From assembly GCF_018139695.1 (NCBI RefSeq), contig NZ_JAGSOG010000026.1, positions 1-53,354 of the forward strand: DNA of 53,354 bases. The letters are read 5' to 3'. The first letter of the stretch is position 1, and every line of letters begins with the position of its first letter. A model generated the notes under the pieces. It made no database searches, was not told where the DNA came from, and worked only from the letters and a program-made list of their open reading frames with translations. The position numbers were made by a program, and so were the translations under genes. This DNA is from Actinospica durhamensis (lineage in GTDB: Bacteria > Actinomycetota > Actinomycetes > Streptomycetales > Catenulisporaceae). Of this stretch, positions 26,643 through 37,000 are shown piece by piece.

Positions 26643-28261
26643 CAGCCGCCTGCCTTGGCGTGGCCCGCCAGCGGAACGAGTTCGAGCGCGAACCCGGGCA
26701 GGTGAAGGACGCCGTCCACGGTGCGCACGGTGCTGCCAAGCGGCGAGGGAACAAGCCTCATCGTGAGCACCTCGTTGGCGCCGTTGGCAGCCGTGACGCG
26801 GCCCGCCACCACCGTCCGCGACTCCAGCGCCCGGGTGAGCAGCTTCAGCAGTTCACGTAGTTCAGAAGGTTCGAGCACGCGGCCGTGCGCTCCTGCTTCG
26901 AGGAGTTGCACCGCGGCTTCCCTCTCGGCCGCCCGCGCGGCGCTCTGCTGCTCACGCAGGCGCCGCACCGCAGCCTTCTTGTCGGCAGTCTGCTTCGGTA
27001 CTCCGGGCGTGGGCGCCCTGCCCTTCTGGAACAACGTCATCGACACCTCGACCCCCGGCGCGTCCCACCAGGTCGAGCGCGAGGAGATCAACTCGGCGTC
27101 CTCGTGGACCGTGCCGAAGTGGCGGGCGGATCGCAGGTTGAACGCCGCCGACATCAGCGCGTGCGCGGCCTGCTCGTCCGGGGTGTCCACGATCCACGCC
27201 GCGAGGTGTTTGAGCTGGCTGCTGCGGTTGACTCCGCTGCGCTGTGCCTCGGTGATCTGCCGAAGCAGCGCGATCACTGCGGAAACAGCCGCCCGCGCCG
27301 TGTCCCGGACCTCGACGGCGCGCACGGGCGCGAGCGTGGTGGCCGGATGCTCGTCGCCTGGTACCGCACCGGTCGGTGAGGGGGAGGCTGTGAACCAGGC
27401 GCGCAGAGCCGCCCAGCGCCGTCCCCAGTCTTCGCGGATCCGATCGTAGCCGAGCAGGGGCCGTTCATCGGCGAGTGCCGCGCGGTCCAGGAGAGTGGCG
27501 AGTCCGGTCGCCTCGACGGCGGCCACGGCTTGGGCCAGGCGCGGCAGGTAGCGGTCGAGTTCGACCACGAAGTTGTTCAGGTGGCTCAGCAGCGCGTCCT
27601 TGTACCGCAAAAACGTCTCGGGCGAGATGTCAGTGCCCCGGGTGATGTCACCGAGGGTGAGGTGGAATCTCGCGCTGCGCTGGGCCATGTCCTGTACCGC
27701 GCGATCGAGGCTGTTGAGCCTCCGCACGATCTCGTCGCCGTCGGCCCCGCGATTGGCGGCTGCGAGGTTCTCGAAGTCGCGCAGGATGTCGGAGAAGGCG
27801 AGCCGGGAGAGGTTCGCGTCCTCGACCCGCGCCGCGAGCACGCTGCCGACGGCCTGGTAGGCGAGGTACCCAAGCTCGCTGAACTGGTAGACGGACTGCC
27901 GGTTGCGGTATTTCGCCAGCTTGCCGGCCCGTGCCGGGTCTTCGAGTCGGTGCAGGACCCCGTCGTCGGCGAGGTTGTCGAGGCGCTGGCGCAGGTTCTC
28001 CTCCACAGCGGGCGCGTCAGGGTTCTCACGGGAGAGCTCGGCAAGCACGCCTGCGACGTCGTTCGTGTGCGCCTGGGCCACGTGGGCGGCCCGGAGCCGG
28101 TCCATCGCACGCAGGATCCAGAGGTATACGAGCTGGTCGTCGCGGCGGATGAAACCGAACAGCCGCAGCCGGGTCGCGGCCTCAAGGCCGTCGACGTCCG
28201 AGCCTATGTTCCCGCCCGATTCGGCACGCTCTGTGTCCACCCCGTCATCCATGGCGATCAT
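26642..28261 (-). CDS. jetA: Wadjet JetA kleisin-like subunit (TIGR02677 family)
   Basis: About 539 residues and the first gene of the Wadjet operon. TIGR02677 features include RLFGFIRRDDQLVYLWILRA near the N-terminus, the helical stretch VEENLRQRLDNLADDGVLHR and a C-terminal region with SSQLKHLAAWIV and SRSTWWDAPGVEVS. ATG at 28261 and ATG at 28252 are both possible; the longer frame upstream is not coding-like. JetA connects the two JetC heads and recruits JetB. Order A-B-C-D with tight overlaps matches type II Wadjet operons. Confidence 0.92.
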   Translation of the reverse strand: MIAMDDGVDTERAESGGNIGSDVDGLEAATRLRLFGFIRRDDQLVYLWILRAMDRLRAAHVAQAHTNDVAGVLAELSRENPDAPAVEENLRQRLDNLADDGVLHRLEDPARAGKLAKYRNRQSVYQFSELGYLAYQAVGSVLAARVEDANLSRLAFSDILRDFENLAAANRGADGDEIVRRLNSLDRAVQDMAQRSARFHLTLGDITRGTDISPETFLRYKDALLSHLNNFVVELDRYLPRLAQAVAAVEATGLATLLDRAALADERPLLGYDRIREDWGRRWAALRAWFTASPSPTGAVPGDEHPATTLAPVRAVEVRDTARAAVSAVIALLRQITEAQRSGVNRSSQLKHLAAWIVDTPDEQAAHALMSAAFNLRSARHFGTVHEDAELISSRSTWWDAPGVEVSMTLFQKGRAPTPGVPKQTADKKAAVRRLREQQSAARAAEREAAVQLLEAGAHGRVLEPSELRELLKLLTRALESRTVVAGRVTAANGANEVLTMRLVPSPLGSTVRTVDGVLHLPGFALELVPLAGHAKAGG

Positions 28262-28577
28262 CCTAGCGCCTGTTGGGCTCCCGACCGCCGACGAGCAGTA
28301 ACGGCACCGTCGTCCATCTCGGCCGCCGCGCAGCACTCGCCGAAACCTGGACTATTTGACGCGGCCAGCGAACCCTGCGCGACGACCCTCAACAGTTGCC
28401 TGATCATGCCGGCGAACTAGCCGAGGCGCCCGCACCGCCGTGCGAGGCCGCGGAAAGCGATCGCAGAGCCTCGAAAATTCGGTCGGGAAGTACGCGAAGC
28501 CTCACCGTGCACGGCCGCGTCCGGGACGTGCCCTGACCCGAGGAACGGACCTCAATCCTCACGCCGGATGCGCGCGG
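28262..28577. other. Intergenic region upstream of jetA
   Basis: 316 bases between the stop of the unknown gene (28578) and jetA, all reading leftwards. The jetA promoter probably lies here. No gene, RNA or clear repeat was seen. Confidence 0.4.
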
Positions 28578-29957
28578 TCAGCGCCACGCCGACCGCTCGT
28601 TGCTGAAGGTCAAGACGAAGGAGCCTGCTTCGTCGGTCAGCGCAGCGTCCACGGAGAAGGCCTGCACGAAGCAGTCGGTGCGCACCATCTCGTGCAGCAG
28701 TTGGCTGACGGCCGCAGCGTGCACGGTCATCCGCCCCGACCGAGTCTCCACGGTCAGGACGTCAGCGCCGGGCCGGCTGGTGTAGTCGAGCAGAACGCGC
28801 GCCGGCATCGCCTGCTTCTCGAAACCCGCGGCCAGGACCTGCGCGTCCATCGCGAACTCGACCAGGACGAGGTCGCAGATCAGCGCCGTGCGCTGTGCCG
28901 GCGGCAGGGGGTAGATGCTGAACGGGGCGAAGTACGGGTTGCGCAGCTCCTGGCCTTGGAAGGTCAGCTGGCCTTGCAGGACGTTCATGGCCGTGGACAT
29001 CAGCCGGCGGCGGGTCTCGGCGCGCCGGGCCTGGTAGCTCTCCCAGACCTCGCGGAAGTCGGCTCCGGACGTGGCGACCTTGGGCAGGTGCAGCACGCTG
29101 ACGGCGCGGTCGCCCACGCGGGTGGAGACGTGGCCGTCGCGCGCGGCGACGTCCAGGACGCCCGAGAGCTCGCGGATGTGGGTGCGCAGCTGCACCGGGC
29201 TGCGTGTGATGTGCGCCCCGGTCGGCTCCAACGGGGCCGTTCCGGCTGCGGCGGCCAAGGCGGCCTCGGCCGCGCGCCGCTGCGTGGCGGCGGCCTTGCT
29301 GGTCCTGCGGTTCTGCGTGGCCTTGACCTCGTGCAGCTCCCGGTAGCCGTTGGCGTGCACTTCGGTCAGATCGTGGTGGCGCAGCACCGAGGTCAGGTCG
29401 TGCATCAACGTGAAGTGCCCTGATTCCCGGAAGGTTGCGACGATCCGCCCGATCTCGCTGCCCAGGCCTTCCTTCCCGACGATGAGACCGGACGTCGGGT
29501 GGTTGGCCAGGGCCGTGATGACCGCGCGGTCGTAACGGTGCACGCGCCAGGCAAGCCCATCCCCGACGTCGCGCAGTTGGCGCACGATCCTCGCTGCCGC
29601 CACTGCCTCGAGCTCCCAGTCGTGCGGATCGCGGCTATCCGGCGAGCATACCGGCGTCCAAAGCGGCCCGATGAACTCAAGCACGTCGGGATCGTGCTGG
29701 CCCTGCCAGTCAGGGCCCTTACCGTCGGCCAGCCGCTTGAGCGCGCGGTTGATATCGGCCACGGCCCACTGCGCGCGGTAGGAGTAGCGGAACAGCGCGG
29801 TCTGGAAGTTGTACAGGTCCCCGGGGTTGTGCCCGACCCGGTCCAGCCGGTCGAGCAGATTGTTGACCAACGCGACGTTCCGCATCTGTTCCGGATGATT
29901 CAGAACCCGCAGCAACGACGACTCGTCCAGACCGATCAACACAGGGCGCCTGCCCAC
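28578..29957 (-). CDS. Unknown protein with a possible PD-(D/E)xK nuclease core
   Basis: 459-residue soluble protein that I do not recognise as a named family. GTG at 29957 is well supported by GAGGAGG six bases upstream. Central residues around HHDLTEVHANGYRELHEVKA match the spacing of a restriction-nuclease fold site (Asp, then ExK after a beta hairpin), and a helix with Gln and Arg follows (ATQRRAAEAAL). The N-terminal third is helical (ALVNNLLDRLDRVG, AVADINRALKRLADG); the C-terminal part contains strands (ICDLVLVEFAMDAQVL). It lies between the pPIWI-RE island and Wadjet, all on the minus strand. The nuclease idea is inference from a short motif. Confidence 0.6.
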   Translation of the reverse strand: MGRRPVLIGLDESSLLRVLNHPEQMRNVALVNNLLDRLDRVGHNPGDLYNFQTALFRYSYRAQWAVADINRALKRLADGKGPDWQGQHDPDVLEFIGPLWTPVCSPDSRDPHDWELEAVAAARIVRQLRDVGDGLAWRVHRYDRAVITALANHPTSGLIVGKEGLGSEIGRIVATFRESGHFTLMHDLTSVLRHHDLTEVHANGYRELHEVKATQNRRTSKAAATQRRAAEAALAAAAGTAPLEPTGAHITRSPVQLRTHIRELSGVLDVAARDGHVSTRVGDRAVSVLHLPKVATSGADFREVWESYQARRAETRRRLMSTAMNVLQGQLTFQGQELRNPYFAPFSIYPLPPAQRTALICDLVLVEFAMDAQVLAAGFEKQAMPARVLLDYTSRPGADVLTVETRSGRMTVHAAAVSQLLHEMVRTDCFVQAFSVDAALTDEAGSFVLTFSNERSAWR

Positions 29958-30050
29958 GTTCGCCTCCTCTCACCTTCGGCACGGTGACCACAACGGCTTC
30001 CCCAGCCCCCGCACCGATTTCCTACGCAACAGCCCATGATTGCACACCGC

Positions 30051-30321
30051 TCATGCACAGTTCCAATCAGTTACCACGAGTGCGAACTCGCCCATTTGAC
30101 ACACACTTCCCCGCGCCGATTTGCACCCCCGCCCGGGCATCACCGGCGCCGCGGTGAACACGCCGTCCGCTGCCGCATCCGCCAGCGAGTCCTGCAGCAC
30201 GCTCATCACCACCGACACGCTCGACGGCGACAGGCATCGCCCCGCACAGCCTGCGGGCGCACCCCGCCAGGTCGAGCGCCGTGACCTGCCCGATCGGGAT
30301 GGTGCCGGATGAGCCCTGCAT
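30051..30321 (-). pseudogene. Small gene split over two frames
   Basis: Two coding-like segments overlap in different frames. From ATG 30321 the frame reads GTIPIGQVTALDLAGCARRL and AMPVAVERVGGD with high GC3. From about 30206 coding-like composition moves to another frame: MSVLQDSLADAAADGVF, then CKSARGSVCQMGEFALVV and a stop at 30051. The span of 271 bases is one base more than a multiple of three, so a single-base insertion would explain it and give a protein of about 89 residues. Alternatively the second part is a separate 51-residue peptide starting at ATG 30206. The region follows the pPIWI-RE gene by 24 bases. Confidence 0.35.
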
Positions 30322-30345
30322 GCCCGAGTTGTCAGAGCAACGCTG

Positions 30346-33150
30346 CTACTCGTCGTCAACGGCCTCGGCGGTCTCGGGTTCCGCGGCCGGCGTCGGGTCT
30401 TCCTGCGCCGTTCGCCGGTACTGCGGATGATCGAGGTCCATCTGCTTGGCCGCGTGCAGGGGGACGGGATACCGGGAGCGGTCCGACCAGAACTGCGCCT
30501 GGTGACACAGTTTCGCGGCCGCGATAGCGAGCGCCTCGCGGGAGATGCGCGGGTCGAAGGCGATCGGGTAGATCTCGGTCGCGGTCATGGAGTACCAGTT
30601 CTGCGGCATCTCGCCCTTGCGGCGTTCTGCCGCGACCTGCGACTGGACGGACTTCTTCGCCTCCCACCGCGTGTACTTCGCCCCCAGGCGCCCGCCGCTG
30701 CCCCGAAAGGGGCGCGGCACATTGCACAGGATCCACACGGGCGTGGCGAAATCGGTCTCAACGCGGAAAAGGGTCTGCGCCGTCTCGTAGTCGGTGCTCG
30801 TGCCGGCCTTCGTGACCTTGGAGGAGCTCACCGGCTGCGGGACCTCCTCGTCGTCGATGTTGACGCGCACCACCGCCTTGGGCCGCTGGTCGCTCTGCAG
30901 GCTGGAGCCGGGAAGCCAGTACTTGCTCTTTCCGCTCGCCTGGTCCGCACCCTGGCACACGTTCTGCAGCCCGCTCCACATGCGCCGGGCGGCGAGTTCG
31001 TCGACCGTGACGACGTACCCGGTTCCGTCGAGCTCCTCAGCCAATTCCCGCAGCGCCCGCTCGACGTCGTCGGCCGCCTCGTCCCACCGCTGCCGATAGG
31101 TCCTCTTCTCGCCGGGCTCCGGATAGGCCCGGGCGTGGAAAGAGGTCTGTGCCGTGCGATACGGCTGCCACTCGGGTTTGGCCGTGCTCCACCCGAGCAT
31201 CGTCCACACCCCTTCGGGGTCCGCGGGAGGAACCACCGCCGTCGCCGTGATCACGACCTTGGGCGAGCCTTCCTCGTCCTTACGGCGGTTCTGCTGGCGC
31301 ACGTAGATGCCCACATGCGCGAGGTCATCGACCCGTGGCGAGTCCTTCTCGGGCTTGAGCGCGTTGGCGATGCGGTCGTCGATGATGCCGAGTGAGCGGT
31401 ACAGGTCGAGCAGCGCCATCTCGGCGGGATGGTCGTCCTTCTTCACCTGCACGACACCGCGATCGGTGCGCCCGAGGAGATACTGCGTGGGGATGCCGAG
31501 ACGGGCGAGAACCGCGTGCGTCTGATGCTTGGCGTCGAGTTCCTCAAGGTTCTCATAACCGGCCTGTTCCTGCTCGGCGTGCTCCGGGCGAGGGAACTCG
31601 GTCTCACACCACGCCGCGACGACGGTCGTCGCCTCGTCGAGAGCCAGGACCGGACGGATCGCCTCCAACGCCCGCGCCCGTCCTTCGGCGCGGCCCGGAC
31701 TCAGGAACTCCTGCGCAGCGCAGAAGACGGCCGTGACGGAGCGGCCGTGCAGTTCGATCTCCTGACCGTCGACCGGATCGAGACCCGTCGTGGGCAGAGC
31801 GTAGGTGTCCGCGAGGGTCTTGAGCATGCGCAGCCGCGTCTCGTCGCGGTACCACAGGCACACGAGCCGCAGCTTCTTGAACCCCGCAGCCTCGATGCAC
31901 GCCACGATGGAGTCCGCGGACGGGAACGCACTGCCGCGAGGACGCAGGGACTCCTTGCTGCCGGTCTCCTGCTTCTCCTGCTTGCGCCGTTCGAGTTCCT
32001 GTTTGGGCACCGTCTCCGGGTCCGTGGGCCGGTGCGGAAGGCTCATCGCCACCTCCCGCATCACCAGCGGCACCGCCTTGCCGTCGAAGACGGTCTCAAC
32101 ATGCTCGTGCAGCTTCCGCAGATGGTGCATGCCGACGCCGGTGCCGATGGGGAACTGGACGTTTCTGCCCAGTACCGGCCACACCTGCCCGGGGCGCTCG
32201 CGGGCGAAGCGGATGCGTTCGCCGTTCTCGCGGGCTTCGGCCAGCAGCTTCTGCTCGCGTCGGGAGCGCTCGTCGATGGCGCGCAGGATCGAGTAGTCCA
32301 TCTCGAGCCTGCCCAGTGCCTCAAGGGCGAGGCGGTTGACGGTGCGCGCGCCGCCTCGGCCGTTGAGGGCGATCTGCAGAATCGGATGCTGCTCGTCGCG
32401 CGGCACCGCCAGCGCCGTCGAGGCGAATACCAGGGAATCGTCGATGCGCGTGACGTGGGAGGTCAGCTGCAGGATCGGGCTTTGGATGTTGGGCATCGTC
32501 TTCAGGCGCAGCGCAGTACGCGAGAGCGCGAAGCGCCCGCCCTGCTCGTTCTCCCACGGCGTATCGATCGCCACCAGGCCGCCGCCGGTGTCCGGGCGCA
32601 GCTTGACCTCCCTCGTCTCGGAGATCTTCAGGTGACGGTTGGCCAGCGTGCGGGAGATGTCCCAGCCGATGGTGCGGAAAACCCATCCCGGCGCGGTCGG
32701 CTGTTGCCTGGATGTGGGTGCGAGATGCTCGGCCAACCGGCGTTCGACCTGCGGCGTCGCGGCGATGCGGCTCGCGAGTACGGGAGGGGCCGAAAGGTCG
32801 ATCGTCTCGATCGCGGCGCCGGAGGCGAGGTGGTAGGTCAAGGTGAACACCCGCTCGAGCAGCCGGTCATCGAGCGGTTCGCGGGAGGCGAGGAACGGAC
32901 CGCGCTTGTCCGGGTCGAAGTAGACGTACCCGCCGGTGAGCACCTTCAGGACGGTGGTGGCGATCGAGTAGGGGACCTGCGCGGAGTCGTTGCCGTAGCG
33001 GCGCTTGCACTGGAAATCGAAGTCGTCCCAGAGTTTCGCGGTCGCCTCATCCAGGTCGCGCACGAACACGCAAGCGTTACCGACCAGGTCGGGCGTTGCG
33101 CGGAAGGCGAGGGCGTTGAGGTACTTGCCGGGCTCGTCGTGCTTGCTCAC
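30346..33150 (-). CDS. pPIWI-RE protein (prokaryotic Argonaute-like MID-PIWI)
   Basis: About 934 residues. The pattern matches the pPIWI-RE family (DUF3962, MID and RNase H-like PIWI parts): YLNALAFRATPDLVGNACVF at the N-terminus, FRTIGWDISRTLANRHLK, a MID-like region around LRLVCLWYRDETRLRMLK, and the PIWI C-terminus with RVNIDDEEVPQ, YTRWEAKKSVQSQVAAER and QNWYSMTATEIYPIAF. The family is named for conserved Arg and Glu residues near the end and is predicted to bind nucleic-acid duplexes such as R-loops during conflict with invaders. GTG at 33150 overlaps the helicase stop as GTGA. The gene itself appears intact, but its helicase partner is disrupted. Confidence 0.85.
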   Translation of the reverse strand: MSKHDEPGKYLNALAFRATPDLVGNACVFVRDLDEATAKLWDDFDFQCKRRYGNDSAQVPYSIATTVLKVLTGGYVYFDPDKRGPFLASREPLDDRLLERVFTLTYHLASGAAIETIDLSAPPVLASRIAATPQVERRLAEHLAPTSRQQPTAPGWVFRTIGWDISRTLANRHLKISETREVKLRPDTGGGLVAIDTPWENEQGGRFALSRTALRLKTMPNIQSPILQLTSHVTRIDDSLVFASTALAVPRDEQHPILQIALNGRGGARTVNRLALEALGRLEMDYSILRAIDERSRREQKLLAEARENGERIRFARERPGQVWPVLGRNVQFPIGTGVGMHHLRKLHEHVETVFDGKAVPLVMREVAMSLPHRPTDPETVPKQELERRKQEKQETGSKESLRPRGSAFPSADSIVACIEAAGFKKLRLVCLWYRDETRLRMLKTLADTYALPTTGLDPVDGQEIELHGRSVTAVFCAAQEFLSPGRAEGRARALEAIRPVLALDEATTVVAAWCETEFPRPEHAEQEQAGYENLEELDAKHQTHAVLARLGIPTQYLLGRTDRGVVQVKKDDHPAEMALLDLYRSLGIIDDRIANALKPEKDSPRVDDLAHVGIYVRQQNRRKDEEGSPKVVITATAVVPPADPEGVWTMLGWSTAKPEWQPYRTAQTSFHARAYPEPGEKRTYRQRWDEAADDVERALRELAEELDGTGYVVTVDELAARRMWSGLQNVCQGADQASGKSKYWLPGSSLQSDQRPKAVVRVNIDDEEVPQPVSSSKVTKAGTSTDYETAQTLFRVETDFATPVWILCNVPRPFRGSGGRLGAKYTRWEAKKSVQSQVAAERRKGEMPQNWYSMTATEIYPIAFDPRISREALAIAAAKLCHQAQFWSDRSRYPVPLHAAKQMDLDHPQYRRTAQEDPTPAAEPETAEAVDDE

Positions 33151-33931
33151 GCGTGTTCTTCTCCTCGGCTGCCCGGGTACTCGGGCGTGGAAGCTTCGAT
33201 GCCTGCGTACGACAGGAAGGCGCCGAGCGCCTCGCCGTACAGGTCGTTCATGCGGGCGCGGACTTCGGGCGTCCACTGGGAATGGATGCGCCGCAGCACG
33301 GTTTCCAGGTCCGCGCTCCAGGTGTCCTCGTGGAAGGCGTAGTCGACCATGTGCAGCACGGCCTCGGTGCCCCCTCGCCGCGCCCGGCCGGCCAACTGGA
33401 TGAGGTCGACGATCATTCCTGCGACGACCTCCTCCTGCAGCGGCTTGTGCATCGCCGTGAACTGGGGCGCGGTGCGCAGCATCAGTTCGAGCCTGTCCCA
33501 GGCCGCGTCAGCGGCCGCGGCCAGCGCGGTGCAGGGATCGGTGTCCGAGTCGCGCGCCAACGCGCGCATGCCGGCGGCGTTGATGGACCCATACATCTCC
33601 GCGGGATCATCGATGCGCGCCAGCGGCCTGACACACAGATAGACCGAGCGCACGGCCGAGCGCGTCCCGACGACGATGTTCAAGCCGCGTGCGATCAGGG
33701 GCAGCGGAACGACCAGGATCTTGCCGTAGTGGGGGAAATCCTCGAACTCCTCGAACGTCAGCCGCGTGGCAATACTCTGGCGGGGCAGGTCGGGGTTGCC
33801 CGCATGCTTGTCGCCGGCGCGCACGGCCAGGCACAGGCCGCCGTCGAAGCGCCCTGCCCGGGCGATGCCGGTCGCCAGGTGGGCGCACTGCTCGTAGGAG
33901 TTGGCCACCACCAGCACGCGGGCGCGGTCTT
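33147..33931 (-). pseudogene. DinG-type helicase, C-terminal fragment
   Basis: Encodes the C-terminal RecA-like half of the helicase of the pPIWI-RE island: RVLVVANSYEQCAHLATGIA, ILVVPLPLIARGLNIV, VYLCVRPLARIDDPAEMY and LIQLAGRARRGG, the last being an arginine-finger-like motif VI. The frame is open up to the left end of the Tn3 element at 33932 and has no start of its own; a listed ATG at 33917 is internal. The missing 5' part lies at 47551-47855. Joining the two across one GTCTT copy keeps this reading frame. Confidence 0.82.
33927..33931. repeat. Left target-site duplication of the Tn3 element
   Basis: GTCTT directly before the left 38-base repeat; the same five bases follow the right repeat at 47551-47555. 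Five bases is the usual Tn3 duplication. Confidence 0.9.
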
Positions 33932-33969
33932 GGGGTCCGGGGACGATCGCTGCGAAATTGAACGCTAAG
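33932..33969. repeat. Tn3 left terminal inverted repeat, 38 bases
   Basis: Starts GGGG and ends GCTAAG, the classic Tn3 end. It is the exact reverse complement of 47513-47550. tnpA starts 47 bases inside it. Confidence 0.95.
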
Positions 33970-34016
33970 CACTTCGGAGTTGATCATGCCTGTGACCAGG
34001 GCTAGCTTCTGGCGGC

Positions 34017-37000
34017 ATGTCAGTTGAGAATCTTTCTGAAGAGCAGGTGGCCCGCTACGGCCGGTTCGCTGGTGACCCGACGCCCCAGGAACTGGAGGAG
34101 TTCTTTCTCCTGGACGAGACCGCGTTGGAGCTGGCCCGCACGAAGCGGCGCGGGTACAACCGGTTGGGTTGGGCGGTGCAGTGGGGCACGGTGCGGATGC
34201 TCGGGATGTTCCTGTCCCAGCCCTCGCAGGTCCCGGAGGTGGTCGCCGAGTTTGTGGCGGAGCAGGTCGGCGGGGTGGATGCGGCCAGCCTCAAGCAGTA
34301 TCCTGACCGGCTGCCGACCCAGCACGAGCACGCGCGGGAGATCCGCGGCCTGCTCGGGTTCCGCGAGTTCGATGCCGCGGAGCTGGATTTGCGGGCGTTC
34401 GTCGCGGGCCGGGTGTGGGTCTCGAACGAGGGTCCCCGGGCGTTGTTCGACCGGGCGGTGGTCTGGCTGATCAAGCACCGGGTGCTGCTGCCGAGGATCA
34501 CCACGCTCGCCCGGCTGGTGCCCGAGGTCCGCGCCGGCGAGCAGGCTTTGATCAACGCGGTGATGGATGCCGAGGTGAGCCCGGAGCTGCGCAGGACGCT
34601 GCTCGGGGTGCTCACGGTGCCGGACGGCCAGAGGGTCTCGACGCTGGAGCGGTGGCGCACTCCGGTGCGGGATGTCTCCGGGCGCGGGCAGCGTACCTCG
34701 CTGCTGCTGGCGCAGGAGATCAGGGAGACGAACGCCCGGGGTGTGGATCTGTGGCGGGTGCCGGAGGTCAAGACGGCGGAGCTCGCGCGGTTCGGGTTGG
34801 CGACGAAGGCACCGAAGCTGCGCGAGCTGGCCGAGCCGCGGCGCACCGCGACGCTGTTGTCCATCGTCCGGCACCTGGAGTCCTCCTCGGTCGATGACGC
34901 GCTGACGCTGTTCGACGTGCTGATGTCGACGAAGCTGTTGGCGCGGGCGCAGCGGGCGGATGTGAAGGAGAAGCTGCGGACCTGGCCGAAGCTGCGCAAG
35001 GCCGCGGCGAAGGTGGGCGCGGCGGTGGAGGTGCTTTTGGAGACCCCGGCCGATGCCGAGGGCAGCGCCGGTCCGGTCAGCGTCGCCGAGGCGTGGACGC
35101 TGATCGAGCAGGTGGTGACCCGTCAGGAGCTGATCGAGGCGATGGCGGATCTGGCCGAGGTGCTTCCCCCGCCTGCCGACGGGGACGCCGACGCCGCGTG
35201 GCGCTCCCAGCTGATGGAGCGTTACGCGACGGTGCGCCCGTTCATCGCGCTGCTCGGGGACGTGGTGCCGTGGGGCACGACCGAGGCCGGCGCCCCGGTG
35301 ATCGCCGCGTTGGAGGCGCTGCCGACGGTGGTTGCGCGGCGCAAGCCCGCCCCGGCGCACGTCGATGCGCGGCTGCTGGCGGACGGCACCTGGAAGCGGC
35401 TGGTCTTGGGCAATCCGGAGTTGGCCCCGGCCGGGCTGATCGACAAGTCCGCGTGGACGTTCTGCGTGCTCGACACCCTGCACACCGCGCTCAAGCGGCG
35501 GGACGTTTTCGCGCTCGGCGCGGACGTGTGGGGTGATCCGCGCGCGCGGCTGCTGGCCGGGCCGGAGTGGTCGGCCGCGCGGGAGAAGGTGACTGCGGGC
35601 CTGGATCTGCCGGGCAGCGCGGAGGAGCACCTCGGGGAGTTGCGGCTGCTGCTGGATGAGACTTTCCGGCACGTGGCCGAGGCGCTGCCGGACAACGCGA
35701 GCGCGTCGGTTCGCGACGGGCGGCTGCGGGTGGACCGGCTGGATGCGGAGATCGAGCCGACCGGGATGAAGAGCGTGCGGGACGCGGTGGACGCGATGAT
35801 GCCGAAGGTCGACTATCCCGAGCTGCTGCTGGAGGTGCATGCGCACACCGGCGTGTTCGGCGCGTTCGAGCACATCAGCGGGTTGGCGGCGCGGCGGGAG
35901 GATCTGGAGATATCCCTGACGGCGCTGCTGGTGTCGAAGTCCACGAACATCGGGCTGGATCCGGTAGTCAAGCCGGGCGAGGCTGCGCTGACGCGGGGAA
36001 GGCTGGTCGGGGTGGACTACGGGCACTTCAACCTCCCCGGCATCACTGCCGCCTCCGCCCTGCTCGTGAAGGGGCAGGGCGAGATCCCGATCGCGCGTGA
36101 TCACTGGGGCGGCGGGCTGGTGGCCTCTGCCGACGGGATGCGGTTCGCCGTCCCGGTGCGCAACCTCCACGCCCGTCCGAACCGGAAGTATTTCGGCAAC
36201 GGGCGCGGGGCGACCTGGCTCAACGTCGTCTCGGACCGGGTGATGGGGCTTGGCGGGATCGTGATGCCCGGCACGCTGCGCGACTCGCTCGGCATCCTCG
36301 ACGCGGTGATCAATATCGAGGCGGGCATCCGTCCCGAGGTCGTGATCACCGATACGGCCTCGTACAGCGATCTGGTGTTCGGCCTGTTCGCGATCTTGGG
36401 CTATCAGTTCTCCCCGCGGATCGCGGACATCTCGGATGCGCGGCTGTGGCGCTTCGAGATGAATGCGGACTACGGCCCGTTGGAGGCGGTCTCGCGCCAG
36501 CGGATCCAGACCGAGAAGATCGTCGCGCACTGGGAGGACATGCTGCGGGTCGCAGGCTCCCTGCAGACCGGCCGGGTCCGGGCTCACGACCTTTTGCGGA
36601 TGATGAGCACGGACGGGCGCACCACCGGGCTCGGGGAGGCCTTCGCGCACTACGGGAGGATCTTCAAGACCCTGCACCTGCTGCAGTACATCGATGACGA
36701 GGCCTATCGGCGGATGATCGGGGTGCAGTTGAACATCGGCGAGGCCCGTCACGCCCTGGCCCGGCGGATCTTCTTCGGTCGGCTCGGGGAGCTGCGGGCG
36801 GGCTACCGCGAGGGCATGGAGGACCAGCTCGGCGCGCTCGGCCTGGCCCTGAACGCCGTTGTCTACTGGAATAGCCTGTATATCGATGCCGCCGTGAACG
36901 AGCTCGAAGCTCAGGGCTGGGGTCTTTCGAGCGAGATCCGCGCGCGCCTGTCTCCCCTGGGGTTCGAGCACATCAACTTCCACGGCCGCTACCCCATCGT

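Noticed and set aside
30051-30206. 51-residue peptide as a lanthipeptide or other RiPP precursor
   Set aside because: No modification enzyme is nearby, and a one-base frameshift of a longer small gene explains the reading better.
31429-33342. Long plus-strand frame opposite the pPIWI-RE gene
   Set aside because: Antisense shadow; the minus strand has clear family motifs and gene overlaps.
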